From Proteromonas lacertae (taxonomy: Eukaryota > Sar > Bigyra > Opalinata > Proteromonadidae), in assembly GCA_002245135.1 (NCBI GenBank), contig NGBS01000882.1, forward strand, positions 62,001 through 126,000: DNA of 64,000 nucleotides. Reading direction: 5' to 3'. Each line of letters starts with the position of its first letter. Within the stretch, counting starts at the first letter, position 1. Shown one piece after another: positions 1 through 12,151 of this stretch. The translations under genes and the position numbers were made by a program. The notes below the pieces were generated by a model, which was not told the DNA's origin, made no database searches, and worked only from the letters and a program-made list of their open reading frames with translations.

Positions 1-1
1 T

Positions 2-1499
2 AGAATCAATAATAAAGATCAACAAATAGAAGTCTATAATAAAGAATTAGAAGCATTACGTAATGTTATTGCATTTATGTTAAGTTATCTTCAAGATAAT
101 GGAATAATCTATCCACCAGATGATAATCCCGAAGAAGCTAAAAGAGAGAAATTGAGATATAATGTTTATAATAACACAATCAAATACTATGAAATAGCTG
201 AAGCTTTGTATGTATTATATACAATAGAAAAACCAAAATTATTGACTGAAGATGAATATCATATGTGCACTAATTATATCGATGAAGCATTAAAGTTTAT
301 GAAATATTCAACACCCGAACCACATTCAGTTAAATCATTATTATTATATGAAAAATCATACTTTGAGAAATATGACATTTTAATTAGAATTATAGGGAAT
401 AGTATGAAATATGATGAAAGTGATGTTAAATGTATAATTGAAGATTTTGAAACATGTGTGAAATACAGTATTAATGAAGATATTGGTTTATATGATATAT
501 CGAATAACTGTTTTAAACAGTTATTTTTGTTATATTTCAATATATATCCAAGTGAATTTAACAAGTTATATTACTATTTAATGATGATAAAGATGTGTTT
601 GAGTAGAAAACATGAATTTTGGTTTAATATTCAAAGTTATTTTAATGATGGATTAAAAGCAGATATTTTACCTTTAGAAATACATAATGATTACCAATAT
701 ACCTTAGAAAATAATAGTGAATTAAATACAGCTACATTCTATAATTATTATCAATTGTTATTGAAAGAATATGAATATAGTGGAGTGATTGATATTCGAT
801 TGAATTTATTGATATATGAAGCTTATCAATATATTATAAAGAATATGCCAAACTTCAATACAAATTTAAAGGTTAATCCAATGGAAGAATCATCTTTAAC
901 ACCATTAGATACTTCTATTGTTGTATTATTATTATTTTTAATATTTTTAATAGACTTATATTACTAATCCAGATGCTGTTGAAGAACAAGATACTGAGAC
1001 TGAAATATGTTACATCTACCTCTCAGGAAAAGGCTGTTTTAGTTTCCCAATCAATACAGACACAATGAACAGTATTAAACAATTAGTGAAGAAAACATTA
1101 GAAGAAGCGAAGAAAAATCTTCCACCAGAACCAACTCCAGTTCCAAACGCAAAAGGAAAGAAAACTCCCAAACCTGCAGCCAATAGGAAATCAAAGATTG
1201 GTGGTAAGAATTCTAAAGGTGCTACTCCTGTGCCTGAAGAGACATTAGAAGGATCTTTGACTGAAGAACAACATAATGAATTCTTGAAGGAATTTGTTTG
1301 TATGATTTTACCTGATAAAATGAATGAGAATGAAGAAGGAGAGATTGTGTGTAGTGTAGAACCATTTAAATATGATGTGAATACAAGTTTGTCGTTGATT
1401 AATAGAATTGGAAAGTTATTTGTGTCAGATTTTAATGAAATACAAGATGATGATGAAATACATCCATTGATTGAGTGGTTCTTCTCTTTATTAAATTAG
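2..1499 (+). CDS. 3' part of an unknown protein gene (two exons visible)
   Basis: The reading frame is open from base 2, so the gene begins outside the window. Exon 2-922, intron 923-953 (31 nt, GTATTA...ATAG), exon 954-1499, ending in TAG. The junction is phase 0 and joins the two open frames exactly. The 488 visible residues are mostly acidic and predicted helical, with many Tyr and Asn. A Lys/Pro-rich linker at about residues 335-375 is followed by an acidic C-terminal domain. I do not recognise a family. The size and helical character would fit part of a large scaffold or ciliary protein, but that is only a guess. Splicing and frame are well supported; the function is unknown. Confidence 0.75.
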
Positions 1500-1866
1500 A
1501 CTAATTTTTAAATGAGATTTATTGCAATATTTTATATTTTGCTATTAAATTTATATATTCTGTTTGTAATATATTGTATTCTATACCGGCAATTCATTTC
1601 TTATTACTTTTAAAGCATTTTTTAACTAATATAAAAAAATCGTACTTTGTTCATCTATTAACATGTATTAATGTATAATGAAAATGTTTAAATGATTTTA
1701 ATCATTCTTATAAATCTCTTTATATCAACATTAAGAATTGTGTTTCTTCTGGTTTATCAAAAAATATTCCAAACACCCAAAGATTAACCAATCAAAAGCA
1801 AGAGTGACTCATTTCACTTTTTGAGTTTTTATTTTATTTCTCACAAACCCTTCACTTAACCTGCAT
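1500..1866. other. Intergenic stretch, no gene seen
   Basis: 367 nt between two genes transcribed in the same direction. It is AT-rich with stops in all frames. It should hold the 3' end of the upstream transcript and the promoter of the next gene, but I see no motif I can defend. Confidence 0.5.
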
Positions 1867-2926
1867 ATGAACATAAGCTTTACTCCAACAAAATGGAAAC
1901 AAATATATAAACGTAATAATAAAGTCGGTTCTCGAAAGCACATTTTATGCTTTCCTGACCACTCTTCTAACTCACATAATGTATTATTTTTAATTTATTT
2001 ATGTTTTTAGGAATTTGGTTTTTGTGGTCGTTCAGTTACTGTTGAAGTAGCAACTCCAAAAGATCAAAATAACAAATTTGTGGTGTATGGAGAGTTTGCC
2101 GTTTATGCAAATGAAAGTCATGTCGTAGGTAAAACCTTTGAACTTGCTTTAATAAAGCAGAACTGCTTCAGTCCAAATTGTTCTTTGGAATCACCTTGGT
2201 ATGAAGGTGAAATAGTAGTATGAACATATAATTTATATTATATAATAGAATACGGTAGTAGATGACCAAAAGCAAACCAAAATTGACTATTTTGAGATAA
2301 ATAAGTCAAAGAAACTATGGCAGTTTGGAGTATCACTACGTAAAAGAACGGCTAATAATTTATTCAGTTTCAATGTCTATGTTTTAAAGACAATTGACAA
2401 TGATTCTTCAAAATTAGTATGTTGCGGTCATTTGCAATCTCCACCATTTGTATTATGTTGTTCAAAGAATACACCAGAAACTCAACAAAAGTTAAGATGT
2501 CACTCAAATGATACAAATAGAGAATCGACTCTATTTCTCAATGAACAGAGTATTCAATTACTTAATTATCAATGTAATAACGATAATGATAATATTGATA
2601 CAATGATTACACCACCACCATCATTGGATTATTCTAATTTGTTAAATGAATCAACTTCTCCAAACTGTGTGTCTCAGATTGCATTACCTCCATTTATAGA
2701 TGGTGAAGATGATGTATCATTAACTCCCATTACACCAATCACTTCAGAAAACTCAATATTTGAAGAAAGTAGTAATTTGAATAATTCAAGTGAAATGAAA
2801 GTGAAAAGGATGAGAGATTATGATTATTTGATGGATTTTACCAGAAGAAAAAGAATTGATTTAGATTTTCTTGATCATCCTCTTGAATCATTAACAGAAA
2901 ATGAATATCAACAAGTTTACATATAA
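1867..2926 (+). CDS. Unknown protein, possible beta-sandwich transcription regulator
   Basis: Exons 1867-1980, 2011-2217 and 2249-2926, with introns of 30 and 31 nt in phase 0. The spliced product is 332 residues. The ATG at 1867 is the first after an in-frame stop. Residues about 35-165 look like a beta-rich domain, with alternating hydrophobic strands ending in a segment like QSPPFVLCCSK. The C-terminal half is Asn/Ser/Thr/Pro-rich with short SP and TP sites and a basic RRKR cluster near residue 310, a possible nuclear localisation signal. The S-x-P-F strand near the domain end is loosely reminiscent of velvet-type or other immunoglobulin-like DNA-binding folds, but I would not assign a family. 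The gene model is solid; the function is a weak inference. Confidence 0.7.
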
Positions 2927-3395
2927 TATTATTGAATCGTTATTATTATTATTATTACTCTCTTTTAAATGGTTAAAAACACAATAACACAAAAATAATA
3001 CATATTACCAGAGTTGTATAAATAGGTAACCTATAGGTTATAGGTAAAACCTATAATCTATCTTTGACCGTTGGTCGGTCAAACCTCGAGCATTATTTTG
3101 TTAAAATCTATTTTAATTACTTATTGAGTAACATTTGTTTTATACAAACTATCATACTATATAAAATATTATTCCTGCTTCTTGTTTTACTTTAATTACC
3201 ATAGTTAGAATAAGATTGGTTGAAATTGTATAAATATCTATACTAATATATTAATATTCATCTACAAACTACTCAATAGTGATATTTAACATATTTATAA
3301 ACAACTTGTTATTTTGATGATTAATTTATATTGATTACTATCTCTAAAAAACAAATATTAATGTAATTATAATAATAAATCTCTATTTCTGGATA
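2927..3395. other. Intergenic stretch containing a palindromic repeat
   Basis: 469 nt without a coding frame. The only structure I see is the palindrome-rich block at 3022-3086, annotated separately; the rest is AT-rich. Confidence 0.5.
3022..3086. repeat. Palindromic repeat block, left copy
   Basis: The block contains overlapping inverted motifs built on CCTATAGG and AGGTAAAACCT, then a GACCG/CGGTC pair. A shorter related block lies about 1 kb away at 4045-4075 in the same orientation: both read roughly TAGGTAAACCTATA followed by TTTGACCG. The two blocks flank the transposase-like remnant at 3396-3608, so they may be mobile-element ends or copies of a small interspersed repeat. Confidence 0.5.
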
Positions 3396-3608
3396 TTAAT
3401 GATTTCTCTTCAATAAGTCTCTTACTTTCTCAGTTTCTGAAAATAAATAATCATTATAAACCTCTCTTCGAGTTATACTATATCCTAGTTTGAAGCAAAA
3501 CCTTCTAAATTCTGGTGAGTCTAATATTGTGGTACTGACTGCATTGAAGGTTATTAATTTAAATAGATCTTTGTTGACAGAATCTGAATTGACTTTGGCT
3601 TTTACCAT
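3396..3608 (-). pseudogene. Possible hAT-type transposase remnant (70 residues)
   Basis: An isolated 70-residue frame from an ATG to TAA with no partner exons that I could join. The central part, with FNAVSTTILDSPEFRRF and a following ITRR, matches the general layout of the hAT transposase segment just after the BED zinc finger, where a P/S-F-x-x-V-E-x-P-x-F-R pattern is followed by a conserved S-R. The catalytic Asp/Asp/Glu residues and the dimerisation domain are absent, so it cannot encode an active transposase. It sits between two related palindromic repeats at 3022-3086 and 4045-4075. An unrelated small gene cannot be excluded. Confidence 0.4.
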
Positions 3609-4094
3609 ATGTAATAATCTGAATATTTTATTTTAATCACGTTTTCCAAAACATTTTGAAGTAGTTAAAATGTTACTTCTCTAACATACAGCAATTGAAT
3701 AAATGCAGAACTCTTTTGATGCGATAGGGGGTAATGTGATATCCCTATAGTTTCATATATTATAAAGTCTTATAAATATTGAGTAATTATACATCTAAAT
3801 GATCTAAATCTTAAAAAATAAAGATTAACTTAGTCAAACCATCAAGCTTGATGTTTTTTTCTTTTATTTTTTTATTCTATAATTAATTTAATATTATGTT
3901 AATAATATGTTATTGTGAGTCATCATTGAGAAATAGATCAAAATAGTTATGGTTAGATTATATGCTTCTTAACTCATGTTCAATAGGAGGTCAACTAATA
4001 GTTAGTATAAGGAAGGTAAAGGTCAAGCTAAAGATATAGGTTTTGACCTATAGGTAAACCTATATTTTTTGACCGAAAAATACAACACTGCATA
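3609..4094. other. Intergenic stretch, no gene seen
   Basis: 486 nt with no convincing frame. It contains the right-hand repeat block near its end at 4045-4075 and is otherwise AT-rich. It may include decayed mobile-element sequence belonging with the remnant at 3396-3608. Confidence 0.45.
4045..4075. repeat. Palindromic repeat block, right copy
   Basis: Contains CCTATAGG overlapping AGGTAAACCT and ends TTTGACCG, the same core and order as the block at 3022-3086. It lies just downstream of the WRAP53 stop codon. Confidence 0.45.
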
Positions 4095-5404
4095 TTACAT
4101 TACACCAACATACATTATTTTTATATTATTATCATATTCATCAATTTCTTCATTATCATCAGTCTCGCTATCTTCTTTTCCTTCTATATTTGCTATATAA
4201 TAATGTCTTTGACCTGTTCCAGATAATAGAATTGGTAAATATGGATGTAAATCTAACGAATTAACAGCATCATTAAACCCAACTATTTCATTCACTACTT
4301 CACCATTTGAAGTATTATAAATTCTTATTTTATTATCACTATTACCACTGAATAAATATTTATCATCATTACTAATAACGAATCTGAATAATTGATTAGT
4401 ATTTACTTTTCTTTCATATTTACATAAAGGATTACTATCACTAAAATTATTTATCATTCTTAGATCATATCCATAAATATAATTATCATTATTTCTACCT
4501 CCAATATACAATACATCTCCTTTATGATTAAATTTCACTTCTGTTACTCCATTCTTTTGAATATTTTCTATACAACTAATCACTTCATAATTTCGATTGT
4601 CATATAAATATACACTTCCGTTATAAGATCCTACAGCAAACATGTTTGTGCTTTCAATGTTAAAATCAATTGTAGAAAGTATCCCTTTTTGTCCTTCTTT
4701 ACTTTTCTTTGATTTACACGTATTAAACTTCTGGAAATTTTTACCAGGTCGATTTATATCAAATGTCAATATCATATTTTTATATCCACTATATATCTTA
4801 TCATCAACAATACATAAACTATATGCATTAGTTAATTCATCTAAATGATTATAACCACAATAGCTACATAATAATTCACCGTTGTATGCATTGTATAAAT
4901 GAATGGGATGATCTTTTGAAGTGTCAATAAAATAACATGTTTGAGGATATAAGGAATTGAAAAATGGATTGAATTTTATATCATAGATTGTACCAGCTTC
5001 GCTGATTCGGAAATCTTCTTTTATTTGTGATGGTTCTACATATGGTGGTGATAGAATATGGTTATTATTCATATAATTAAAACTCAAAATACTACTTACT
5101 GTATAGAATCTATATAATTTTATATTTAATAACAATACTTTAATGTGTTGGAATTATCATTGGATAAAATACAATAACCATCAGGAGAAAAAATGCAATG
5201 CCTTAGAAAACTATCTTTATCATAACTAAAATTATATATTTCTCTTGCTCTTATTTGAGGATTATATTCCCATATAGGTAAAGTGTTTTCTGCTATTGTA
5301 GAGGTTATATCTTCACTATTAGTCTTTTCATTTGTATTGTTCAATTTTTCATTTCCTTCTTCTTCCATATTATTCATTGAATTATTTGTATTCGATTCTT
5401 CCAT
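4095..5404 (-). CDS. WRAP53: WRAP53/TCAB1-like WD40 protein, telomerase and Cajal-body RNP factor
   Basis: Exon 5404-5139, intron 5138-5110 (29 nt), exon 5109-4095; 426 residues. I start at the ATG at 5404, since only TTG lies further up. The order of conserved segments follows WRAP53: an N-terminal acidic tail, an F-S-P-D-G-x-C-I-L blade, then T-I-Y-D, NPF, HPIHLYNA-x-x-GEL, the near-diagnostic NHLDELT-A segment, a G-I-x-S-x-I-x-F blade, a VKFNHKGD blade and a T-N-Q-L-F-R-F-V blade. In animals WRAP53 binds the CAB box of small Cajal-body RNAs and telomerase RNA and brings them to Cajal bodies. The match runs the full length of the family core. I infer the same role in small RNP or telomerase handling. 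Confidence 0.9.
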
Positions 5405-5612
5405 TTCAATCAATCAAAAAAGCAAATTCAAATTATCAGGTGTTTCAAATTTGTTTCGCTAACCAACAATTCGATAAACAAATGTTAAATGTTTAGTCTT
5501 ATTTTATCTGCTTTTAAATATTATTATTAATCATTGTATTGATATTAATAACTAATACCTCAACATAAACACAAACAAAATGTAATATATCATATATTAA
5601 ATTTTGAGTAAA

Positions 5613-6365
5613 TCAATGTCTTCTTCCCCATTCAGTCTTTCGTTCTCTAACAATTCTCATTACTTCACATTCATCTTCACTACCTGCATATTTCTTAACA
5701 CATTTTTCAAACACTCTAAAGAAGGGGTTTGTCTCTTTTTCATCTAAAATTGTTGATGGAATTGTAGTTCCAATTTCTTTCATTAATTTTTCACATTTAC
5801 TCAATTTGTCACTGATTTTCTTATTTTCAGGTTCTACTGATGCTGCATATTGTAAATTCGATATAGTATACTCATGACCTACATATACTTTTGTCTCATC
5901 TTTTAATTCTCTTAATTTAGTCACTATATCTAACATTTCTTTAGGTTTTCCTTCAAAAAAATGTCCACAACCACTTACAAATATTGTATCACCTGTGAAT
6001 AAAACAGGAACATTATCACTTTTTTCACATAATAAACAAACACTATCATGAGTATGACATGGTGTTTCAATTACTTTAATATTTATATCGCCTAAAGTTA
6101 GAGTGGATGGATATTTAGTCCCAAAACTATCACTTCCATAAATTGGGATTTTTGGATAAGCTTTGTGCCATCTACTGTTTTCACCAGAATGATCACTATG
6201 ATGATGAGTTGTTAATACCATATCAAGTTGTAAATTTTCTTTCTTTATTATCTTTTCACAATCATCATAACCCACTCCATCTACAACAGCACTTCTTTTA
6301 CTAGTAGTATCTATTAAAATGTAAGAATAATTATCTTCCAACGCTTTAACTATTCTTACTTCCAT
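5613..6365 (-). CDS. Glyoxalase II (hydroxyacylglutathione hydrolase)
   Basis: An intronless 250-residue enzyme of the metallo-beta-lactamase fold. The signature THHHSDH lies at residues 53-59. It is followed by a CHTHD His ligand near 108, the bridging Asp in FTGDT near 125 and GHEY near 163, so the two-metal site is complete. Glyoxalase II hydrolyses S-D-lactoylglutathione to glutathione and D-lactate, the second step of methylglyoxal detoxification. The C-terminal helical half ends with the basic run typical of glutathione-binding glyoxalase II. There is no clear presequence, so it is probably cytosolic. The first ATG is at 6365. This is one of only two genes in the window that appear to end in TGA. 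It is divergent from the gene at 6502. Confidence 0.93.
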   Translation of the reverse strand: MEVRIVKALEDNYSYILIDTTSKRSAVVDGVGYDDCEKIIKKENLQLDMVLTTHHHSDHSGENSRWHKAYPKIPIYGSDSFGTKYPSTLTLGDINIKVIETPCHTHDSVCLLCEKSDNVPVLFTGDTIFVSGCGHFFEGKPKEMLDIVTKLRELKDETKVYVGHEYTISNLQYAASVEPENKKISDKLSKCEKLMKEIGTTIPSTILDEKETNPFFRVFEKCVKKYAGSEDECEVMRIVRERKTEWGRRH

Positions 6366-6501
6366 TCGCAAGATTTTTGAGAAAAATATTTTTATTCCAA
6401 TAATAGATTCGTTTCAATCACTTTTTTTGTTTTTATCGATTTTCTCTTTAGATTCGATTCTTATTGATATATTGATTATTTTAAATAGTTTAATTGAGAT
6501 T

Positions 6502-8424
6502 ATGCAGATGGAAAATGTAAGTTAAATGTTATACTAAACTGTAATTTAGAGAGAAGAATATAGAGATGATATAATGGAGAAAATAATGCAGCAATTAAGT
6601 CAATTACCTCCAATGAGAACAATAAAGGATATAAAAGACGCCAAAAAACAGAGGGAGAGATTCATTTGTTTTTTGGTTGAGAATGTTGATAGAATAGTGA
6701 TATTTCTTCTAGAAAATCGTAATGAAGATGCAGTTGATGATATTATATCCTATTTACTTCCATTACATTCATACAAGTTTCATATTTATACAGAATCTGC
6801 ACCAATAGTTGACAGCAACAGTTTGCTGTTGAGAATATTATTAAATTTAAACAGAAATGAGTGTAATATGAGTGTAATATTATCCAATTTGGAATTATTG
6901 ATGTTAAGCATACCAAAACAACTCAATCCCAATAATATAAAAAATATATTCGTTACAATTCAAAAAATAAAAAAATCCGTTTCAAACATAAATGAAATAA
7001 ATGAAGAGATAATAGCTATAAATGAGTTAATATCAATAATAGAATTATATATAATCTCAATAATAAGTAATAAAATAGATTATAGACACTCCATTTCAAT
7101 CGAATTAATCAAATTATTACCTTTGCAATTCTATTCGTTTTATCCTATTATATTGTATGGAGTGCTGAAGATATTTGGTATTAATATCGTATTAGAAATA
7201 ATCGATGAATTATATAAGAATGATTTAATTAATGTAAAAATAATGAAGTTGTATATATCCAATCCAACTACATTTGATATAATATTACTATTAATAAATA
7301 TATTCATTGAATCAATAGTGATGTATATAAACAGAGATAATAATAATAAGAAGAATAAAAAGTGTAAATATTTAAATGAAATAGTTGAATTAATAATATA
7401 TAATAATTACAATGATAAACACAGAACTAATAGAATAGAGTTGTTAAAAACTACAATTGATATATTAATTAAGGAAATAAAGTTAAATCCTATTCAATAT
7501 ATCGCAATCATATACTATTTATCAATAAATGGAGTTAAATTAGATAGTGATATAATCAAAACAATTTATAATTATTACACTATGAATAAAGCCAATAATA
7601 ATATGAGAATAGAAAATGAGTTGTATATTCTATCAATCTTATACATTGCATATATTAACAATAAAAGGGATATATCAATCGATATAAAGATAATTGAAAA
7701 CAACTTAAAACAAAATAATAAAAGTAACAATGAATTGATAATGAATATGATAATATATGATGAAATTAAAGAAATAAAGTTAAATAATGATAATGATCTT
7801 ATTATATTATTCAATATAATATTCAAGAATGAGAATGAATATGTAATCTATTATTTCCTCATTATATTAAACAAAATAATCAATAGAAGTGGTAGTAATG
7901 ATAGTATGAATGTTAATATATATTTGCGAATCAATAATTGGTTATGTGAAGGATGTTTAATACATTTAAATCAAGTGAAATATCTGTTTATGGTTACTTT
8001 ATATAAATTATTGAAATATATTTCCAATAATAATAATGAACAATTAATTGTACAAAATAACTCAATATTGATTCACATGAGTATATTTATTATAATGTTA
8101 TTATATATATATTGAATAGTTTTATCATTGAATGAAAATGACAATGAGATGATTATTATGAAAAAGATGATAGAAAGAATTATAAATAAAGAAGAAAAAG
8201 ATAAGAATGATGAATTATTAGTGAAATATATAAGAAAATATCATAAAGAAGGCATATGGTCAATGATTATGCTAGAAATGGTATTGAGTGAAGTTGATGT
8301 TGTTAGAATGTATGATAAGGTAGAAATAATGAAAAGAATTGAAATAGAGTTGAGAAAAGGTTGTTTATATGGTAATAATAGTATTTTGATTGATTATCCA
8401 ATTATTATTAAATATATAGTTTAA
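6502..8424 (+). CDS. Unknown all-helical protein, HEAT-like
   Basis: Exons 6502-6516, 6550-8080 and 8120-8424. The first intron is 33 nt with a GTAAGT donor, the second 39 nt. Splicing keeps one frame and gives 616 residues. The first exon encodes only five residues, but it puts an ATG in frame and removes a stop-containing intron. The protein is a continuous series of amphipathic helices very rich in Ile, Leu and Asn, without a signal peptide or clear membrane segment, and resembles a HEAT or ARM solenoid. I found no family-specific motif. The biased composition follows the AT-rich coding style of the region. Confidence 0.7.
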
Positions 8425-8523
8425 ATATTCTAATAGTTTTGTAATTTATGTTAAAATTGAATTTGTAAAACAAATACATAATATATTTCTTTAAAATATT
8501 AACTAAATCATTTTCATAAATAT

Positions 8524-9978
8524 TTATTCATTTATATCTACACTAATTACAATCTTTTCTTCAACTTTATTACTCTCATCATTTGATGGTTTAACTTCTT
8601 CTTCCTCTACTTTAATATCATCAGGATTTACAACATCTTGTGTTTTACCTTCTTCATCTTTTTTATCTTCAATTTTTATTTCTATATTTGAATTGTTTGT
8701 ATTAACATCAGTCAATTCAATATCTTTATCTGTATACTTCGTCTCTTTAACACAATATCCTGTCAATATCATCATAATAATTGTAACAATTGGATAAATT
8801 CCACTAATAACAAAACTACTTCTTAATCCTAATTCTTCTCTAGTTAATCCCAGCTTATCAGCTAAATCAATCAAATTATCACTTTCTTCAACAGTATCAG
8901 CTATTAAACCCATCAAATAACCGCCAATAGCTGCACCAAAATCACCAGCTCCAGCCATCAAAGCAAACATACTTGCACCAGCTTTTGGATATGTTTCACT
9001 AGCTTGAATTAAAGAACCAGGCCAAATTAAACTAACACATAAACCAGCAACACCACAAGCTATAACATTCAATACATTCCATGGTGAAACTCCTAACACT
9101 TCATAACAGAGTAATGCACCAAATGTACTACCCAATAATACATATTTCAGTGGCAATCTATCACCATATCTACCTAATATTAATCTCATTGTTCCATGTG
9201 TTACTGCAAAAATACATAATCCTAAAGAATCCCCTAATAGTTTATTAATATGTAAACCAGCTTCTAAGAATGCAGATATCCATGAAGAAAAATTACATTC
9301 AGTAGCTGCACCAAATGCTATTTGAAATAGATATAATATATATTTTGGTCTTTTCAATACTTCACATAATCCAATACCACTTCCATCTTCTGCGATTGGA
9401 GGCAATAATGGAACTTGAGTGAATAGAATAGCACTAGTTAATGCAAATAAACTCCAAAAACATGTTATTATTGGCCAATACTTATATCCTGCTAAATATA
9501 AGAATGAGGTTGTTATTAAAACAACAAAGAAAATCCCAATTGAAAAAGTTGCATGTAATAATGACATTGCAGCTGATTTATCGCCATCTGTTGGTAATGT
9601 ATTGATTATTGGACTTAACAGCAATTCCATTAGACCACCTCCAGCTGAAAATATTATCGTTGAAACAATCAAAAAAGGATAACAATTGTCAAATATGTAA
9701 GGAACAACAGCAAAAAGTACTAAACCTACAAATGCACATACATTACCCGCAGATGCAAATATTCTAAAGCCATATTTGTCAACAGGTTTGCTAAAAATTA
9801 CATCAGCTGCTACTTGAGTAACAAAATTGACAGTTGTTAAAGCTCCTAGTTGTGAATAAGATAGACCAAATTCTTCTTTTAGTGGAATGAACAGAACTGT
9901 TGTTACTGTAATGATAATAGACTGTGTTAAATTAGCTAAATAACATGTATATCTAGTGGCAGTGTAACTCTTAAACAT
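8524..9978 (-). CDS. MFS transporter of bacterial type
   Basis: An intronless 484-residue polytopic protein with about twelve hydrophobic segments between residues 10 and 425, then a long acidic Lys/Glu/Asp-rich cytoplasmic tail. An R-Y-G-D-R-L motif in the central loop matches the MFS inter-helix signature, and D-K-Y-G-F-R occupies the equivalent loop after helix 2. Overall it looks closer to bacterial MFS proteins of the sugar/fucose-permease type than to fungal or animal sugar porters. The substrate cannot be read from sequence. The lack of introns in a region where most genes have several, and the bacterial look, are compatible with lateral acquisition. The acidic tail may be a host-acquired extension. 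Confidence 0.82.
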   Translation of the reverse strand: MFKSYTATRYTCYLANLTQSIIITVTTVLFIPLKEEFGLSYSQLGALTTVNFVTQVAADVIFSKPVDKYGFRIFASAGNVCAFVGLVLFAVVPYIFDNCYPFLIVSTIIFSAGGGLMELLLSPIINTLPTDGDKSAAMSLLHATFSIGIFFVVLITTSFLYLAGYKYWPIITCFWSLFALTSAILFTQVPLLPPIAEDGSGIGLCEVLKRPKYILYLFQIAFGAATECNFSSWISAFLEAGLHINKLLGDSLGLCIFAVTHGTMRLILGRYGDRLPLKYVLLGSTFGALLCYEVLGVSPWNVLNVIACGVAGLCVSLIWPGSLIQASETYPKAGASMFALMAGAGDFGAAIGGYLMGLIADTVEESDNLIDLADKLGLTREELGLRSSFVISGIYPIVTIIMMILTGYCVKETKYTDKDIELTDVNTNNSNIEIKIEDKKDEEGKTQDVVNPDDIKVEEEEVKPSNDESNKVEEKIVISVDINE

Positions 9979-10105
9979 AATATAAAACTAGATTCTTGTT
10001 TACGAAGTAAGAAAAAAAACACAATTAAAATGAAACACAATTACTCAAACTTTCACTCAAGCCAACATGTATAAAAACAACATCATATATAATTTAGATC
10101 ATATA

Positions 10106-12080
10106 CTACATATTAGGAGGATAACAACTATTAATTGAACCAACTGGAACATTTTTTCTACCTATTGCAGAAGCAGATTGATTATTTATTACACTATTCA
10201 ATTCTATTGGAGTACTATCACTTGTCAAAGCTTCCATCAATGATTTTACTTGATTCAAACTATTGCTGTTATTATTATTATTAACAAGTTTGTTTAAGTA
10301 AATAAGTGATTTAAATGGGTTTATTTGATTGTTATTATTGCTTTTATTATTCCAATTAGATCTTATTTTATTCTCATATTCTAATGAACAATGAATACAG
10401 TTGCTATTATATTGGTTAAATATTTCTATTTCTTTATTCAAAGTTTCTTCATTCTTACTCAATTCCTTTAATTCTTTTTCATATTTATTATTATCATCAT
10501 TATTCTCCTCATTATTATTGTTTGAGTTTATATTATTATTATTATTATTAATTTTACTTTTTAATGGAATTATTCTCTTTGTAATTGTTGATTGTGATTG
10601 TTGTTGTGATTGTGACTGTTGTTGTTGTTGTTGTTGTTTCTTAATTTTGGATGATATAAATTCATTTTCATCTTCTTCTTTCTCTCTTCTAGTTATTCGA
10701 GGAATATTATAATAATAATTCATATTTATATCATTCTCTTCTTCATCATATTCATTTTCATCATCATAATCATCATATTCTTCTTCTTCTTCTTCATTAT
10801 CTTCATTATTATTTGAAGGTATTGATATATCATCTATTTCATTACTACTTTCACTTGAATCATCATCATCATCATCATCATTTGTTTCTTTGCTTTTTAC
10901 ATTTTCTTCAGTTTCGTCATCATCTTCTTCACCATTATTATTGGGGGAATTTTCATCAAAATCTGCTTCACTTACATTCGAACTAACTTGACTTAACGAT
11001 GTGGATCTTGTTGAACTGTTGTTGTTGTTGTTGTTGTTGTTCATTTTATTATTATTTCCTGTACTGTTGAAATGTTGTTTGATTATTTGAATGAATTGAT
11101 AGACATTATCTTTCTCTATTCCATTACATTGATGACCAAACGATTGCATCTATAAAAACAAATATAAATAAAATCATACAACTTTAATTGTTTTTGTAGC
11201 TTCTTTATCATTTGTTATTTTATTAAAATAACCAGTTTTTAAATATAAATAAAACCCATCACTCCAACCTTTTTTACATGTATATAAGAAAGGACATTTT
11301 TCTATAAGATAAATAATTAAAATAAAAATACGAGAAGTAAATAGATATGATAAACTCTTCTTCTTCTTCTTTGTTGATGTCATTATATTCAATATAGTTT
11401 CTAAAACTGGAACACATTTATAATCAGTAATATAATGAAATATATCATTATCGTTTGAATCATGATATAATAAATCACAGCCATTTTCTAACAATAACTC
11501 AATCATTGATAAATATGATGAATTACCATTCTGATTATATAGTTCCAGTATTCGATATAAAGCACTGCACGGATATTCTGGTGGAATATCATTCTTCTCG
11601 AAATTAGATAAATCAAATGGAGAATGATTAAGAACTTCTACTTTGAAATCATCTAAATTACATTCATTTATTGTTTTTAATAATCGCTCATATGCCATCT
11701 TCCTATTTTCTTGTTTCTTTCGCTTAGAACTATCCTTCTTTTTCTTTCTTCTTTCATTTTTCTTTTCTCTATTCTATATACATTATGTTAATGAATATTT
11801 AGATTATACTTTTCTTTCTACATCACTACGCATTTTAAATCTATATTCAAGTAAATATTTGCGAAATATACATAATTTGTGGAGTAAGTATCGTATTATC
11901 ATCAGGATTGTTTTCTATTGCTTTAATAATATCAGCAAATAGATCTTTTTGATTCTCTAGTTTCATATCCTTTATTTCTTCTACACAAGTGATTATCATA
12001 TTATCTTTAGCAACATGTAAACCATTCTGAGGTCCTAATGGTGCATTATACTTTCCCATCGGTGAAAAGATGTGAGCCAT
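10106..12080 (-). CDS. Ankyrin-like protein with acidic, Asn-rich tail
   Basis: Five exons: 12080-11872, 11840-11810, 11773-11332, 11301-11181 and 11150-10106. Introns are 31, 36, 30 and 30 nt; total 615 residues. The N-terminal 75 residues form a compact unknown domain, then a Lys/Arg-rich helix. Around residues 115-205 is a region with ankyrin character, for example SMIELLLENGCDLLYHDSND. The C-terminal 345 residues are low complexity, with Asn runs, acidic DDDD and EEEE blocks and a Gln/Ser tract. The intron at 11302-11331 is 30 nt and contains no in-frame stop, so retaining it would insert ten residues and change one. The function is unknown. Confidence 0.78.
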
Positions 12081-12151
12081 TTCAAAATCTGCAAATGAAA
12101 TTTAAAAAGAAATGCTTGATTCATCAAGCTGGTTTAATTCAAAAAAAAATT

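Noticed and set aside
11847-12080. Separate 77-residue protein upstream of the ankyrin-like gene
   Set aside because: Two introns (31 and 36 nt) join it in phase to the downstream exons.
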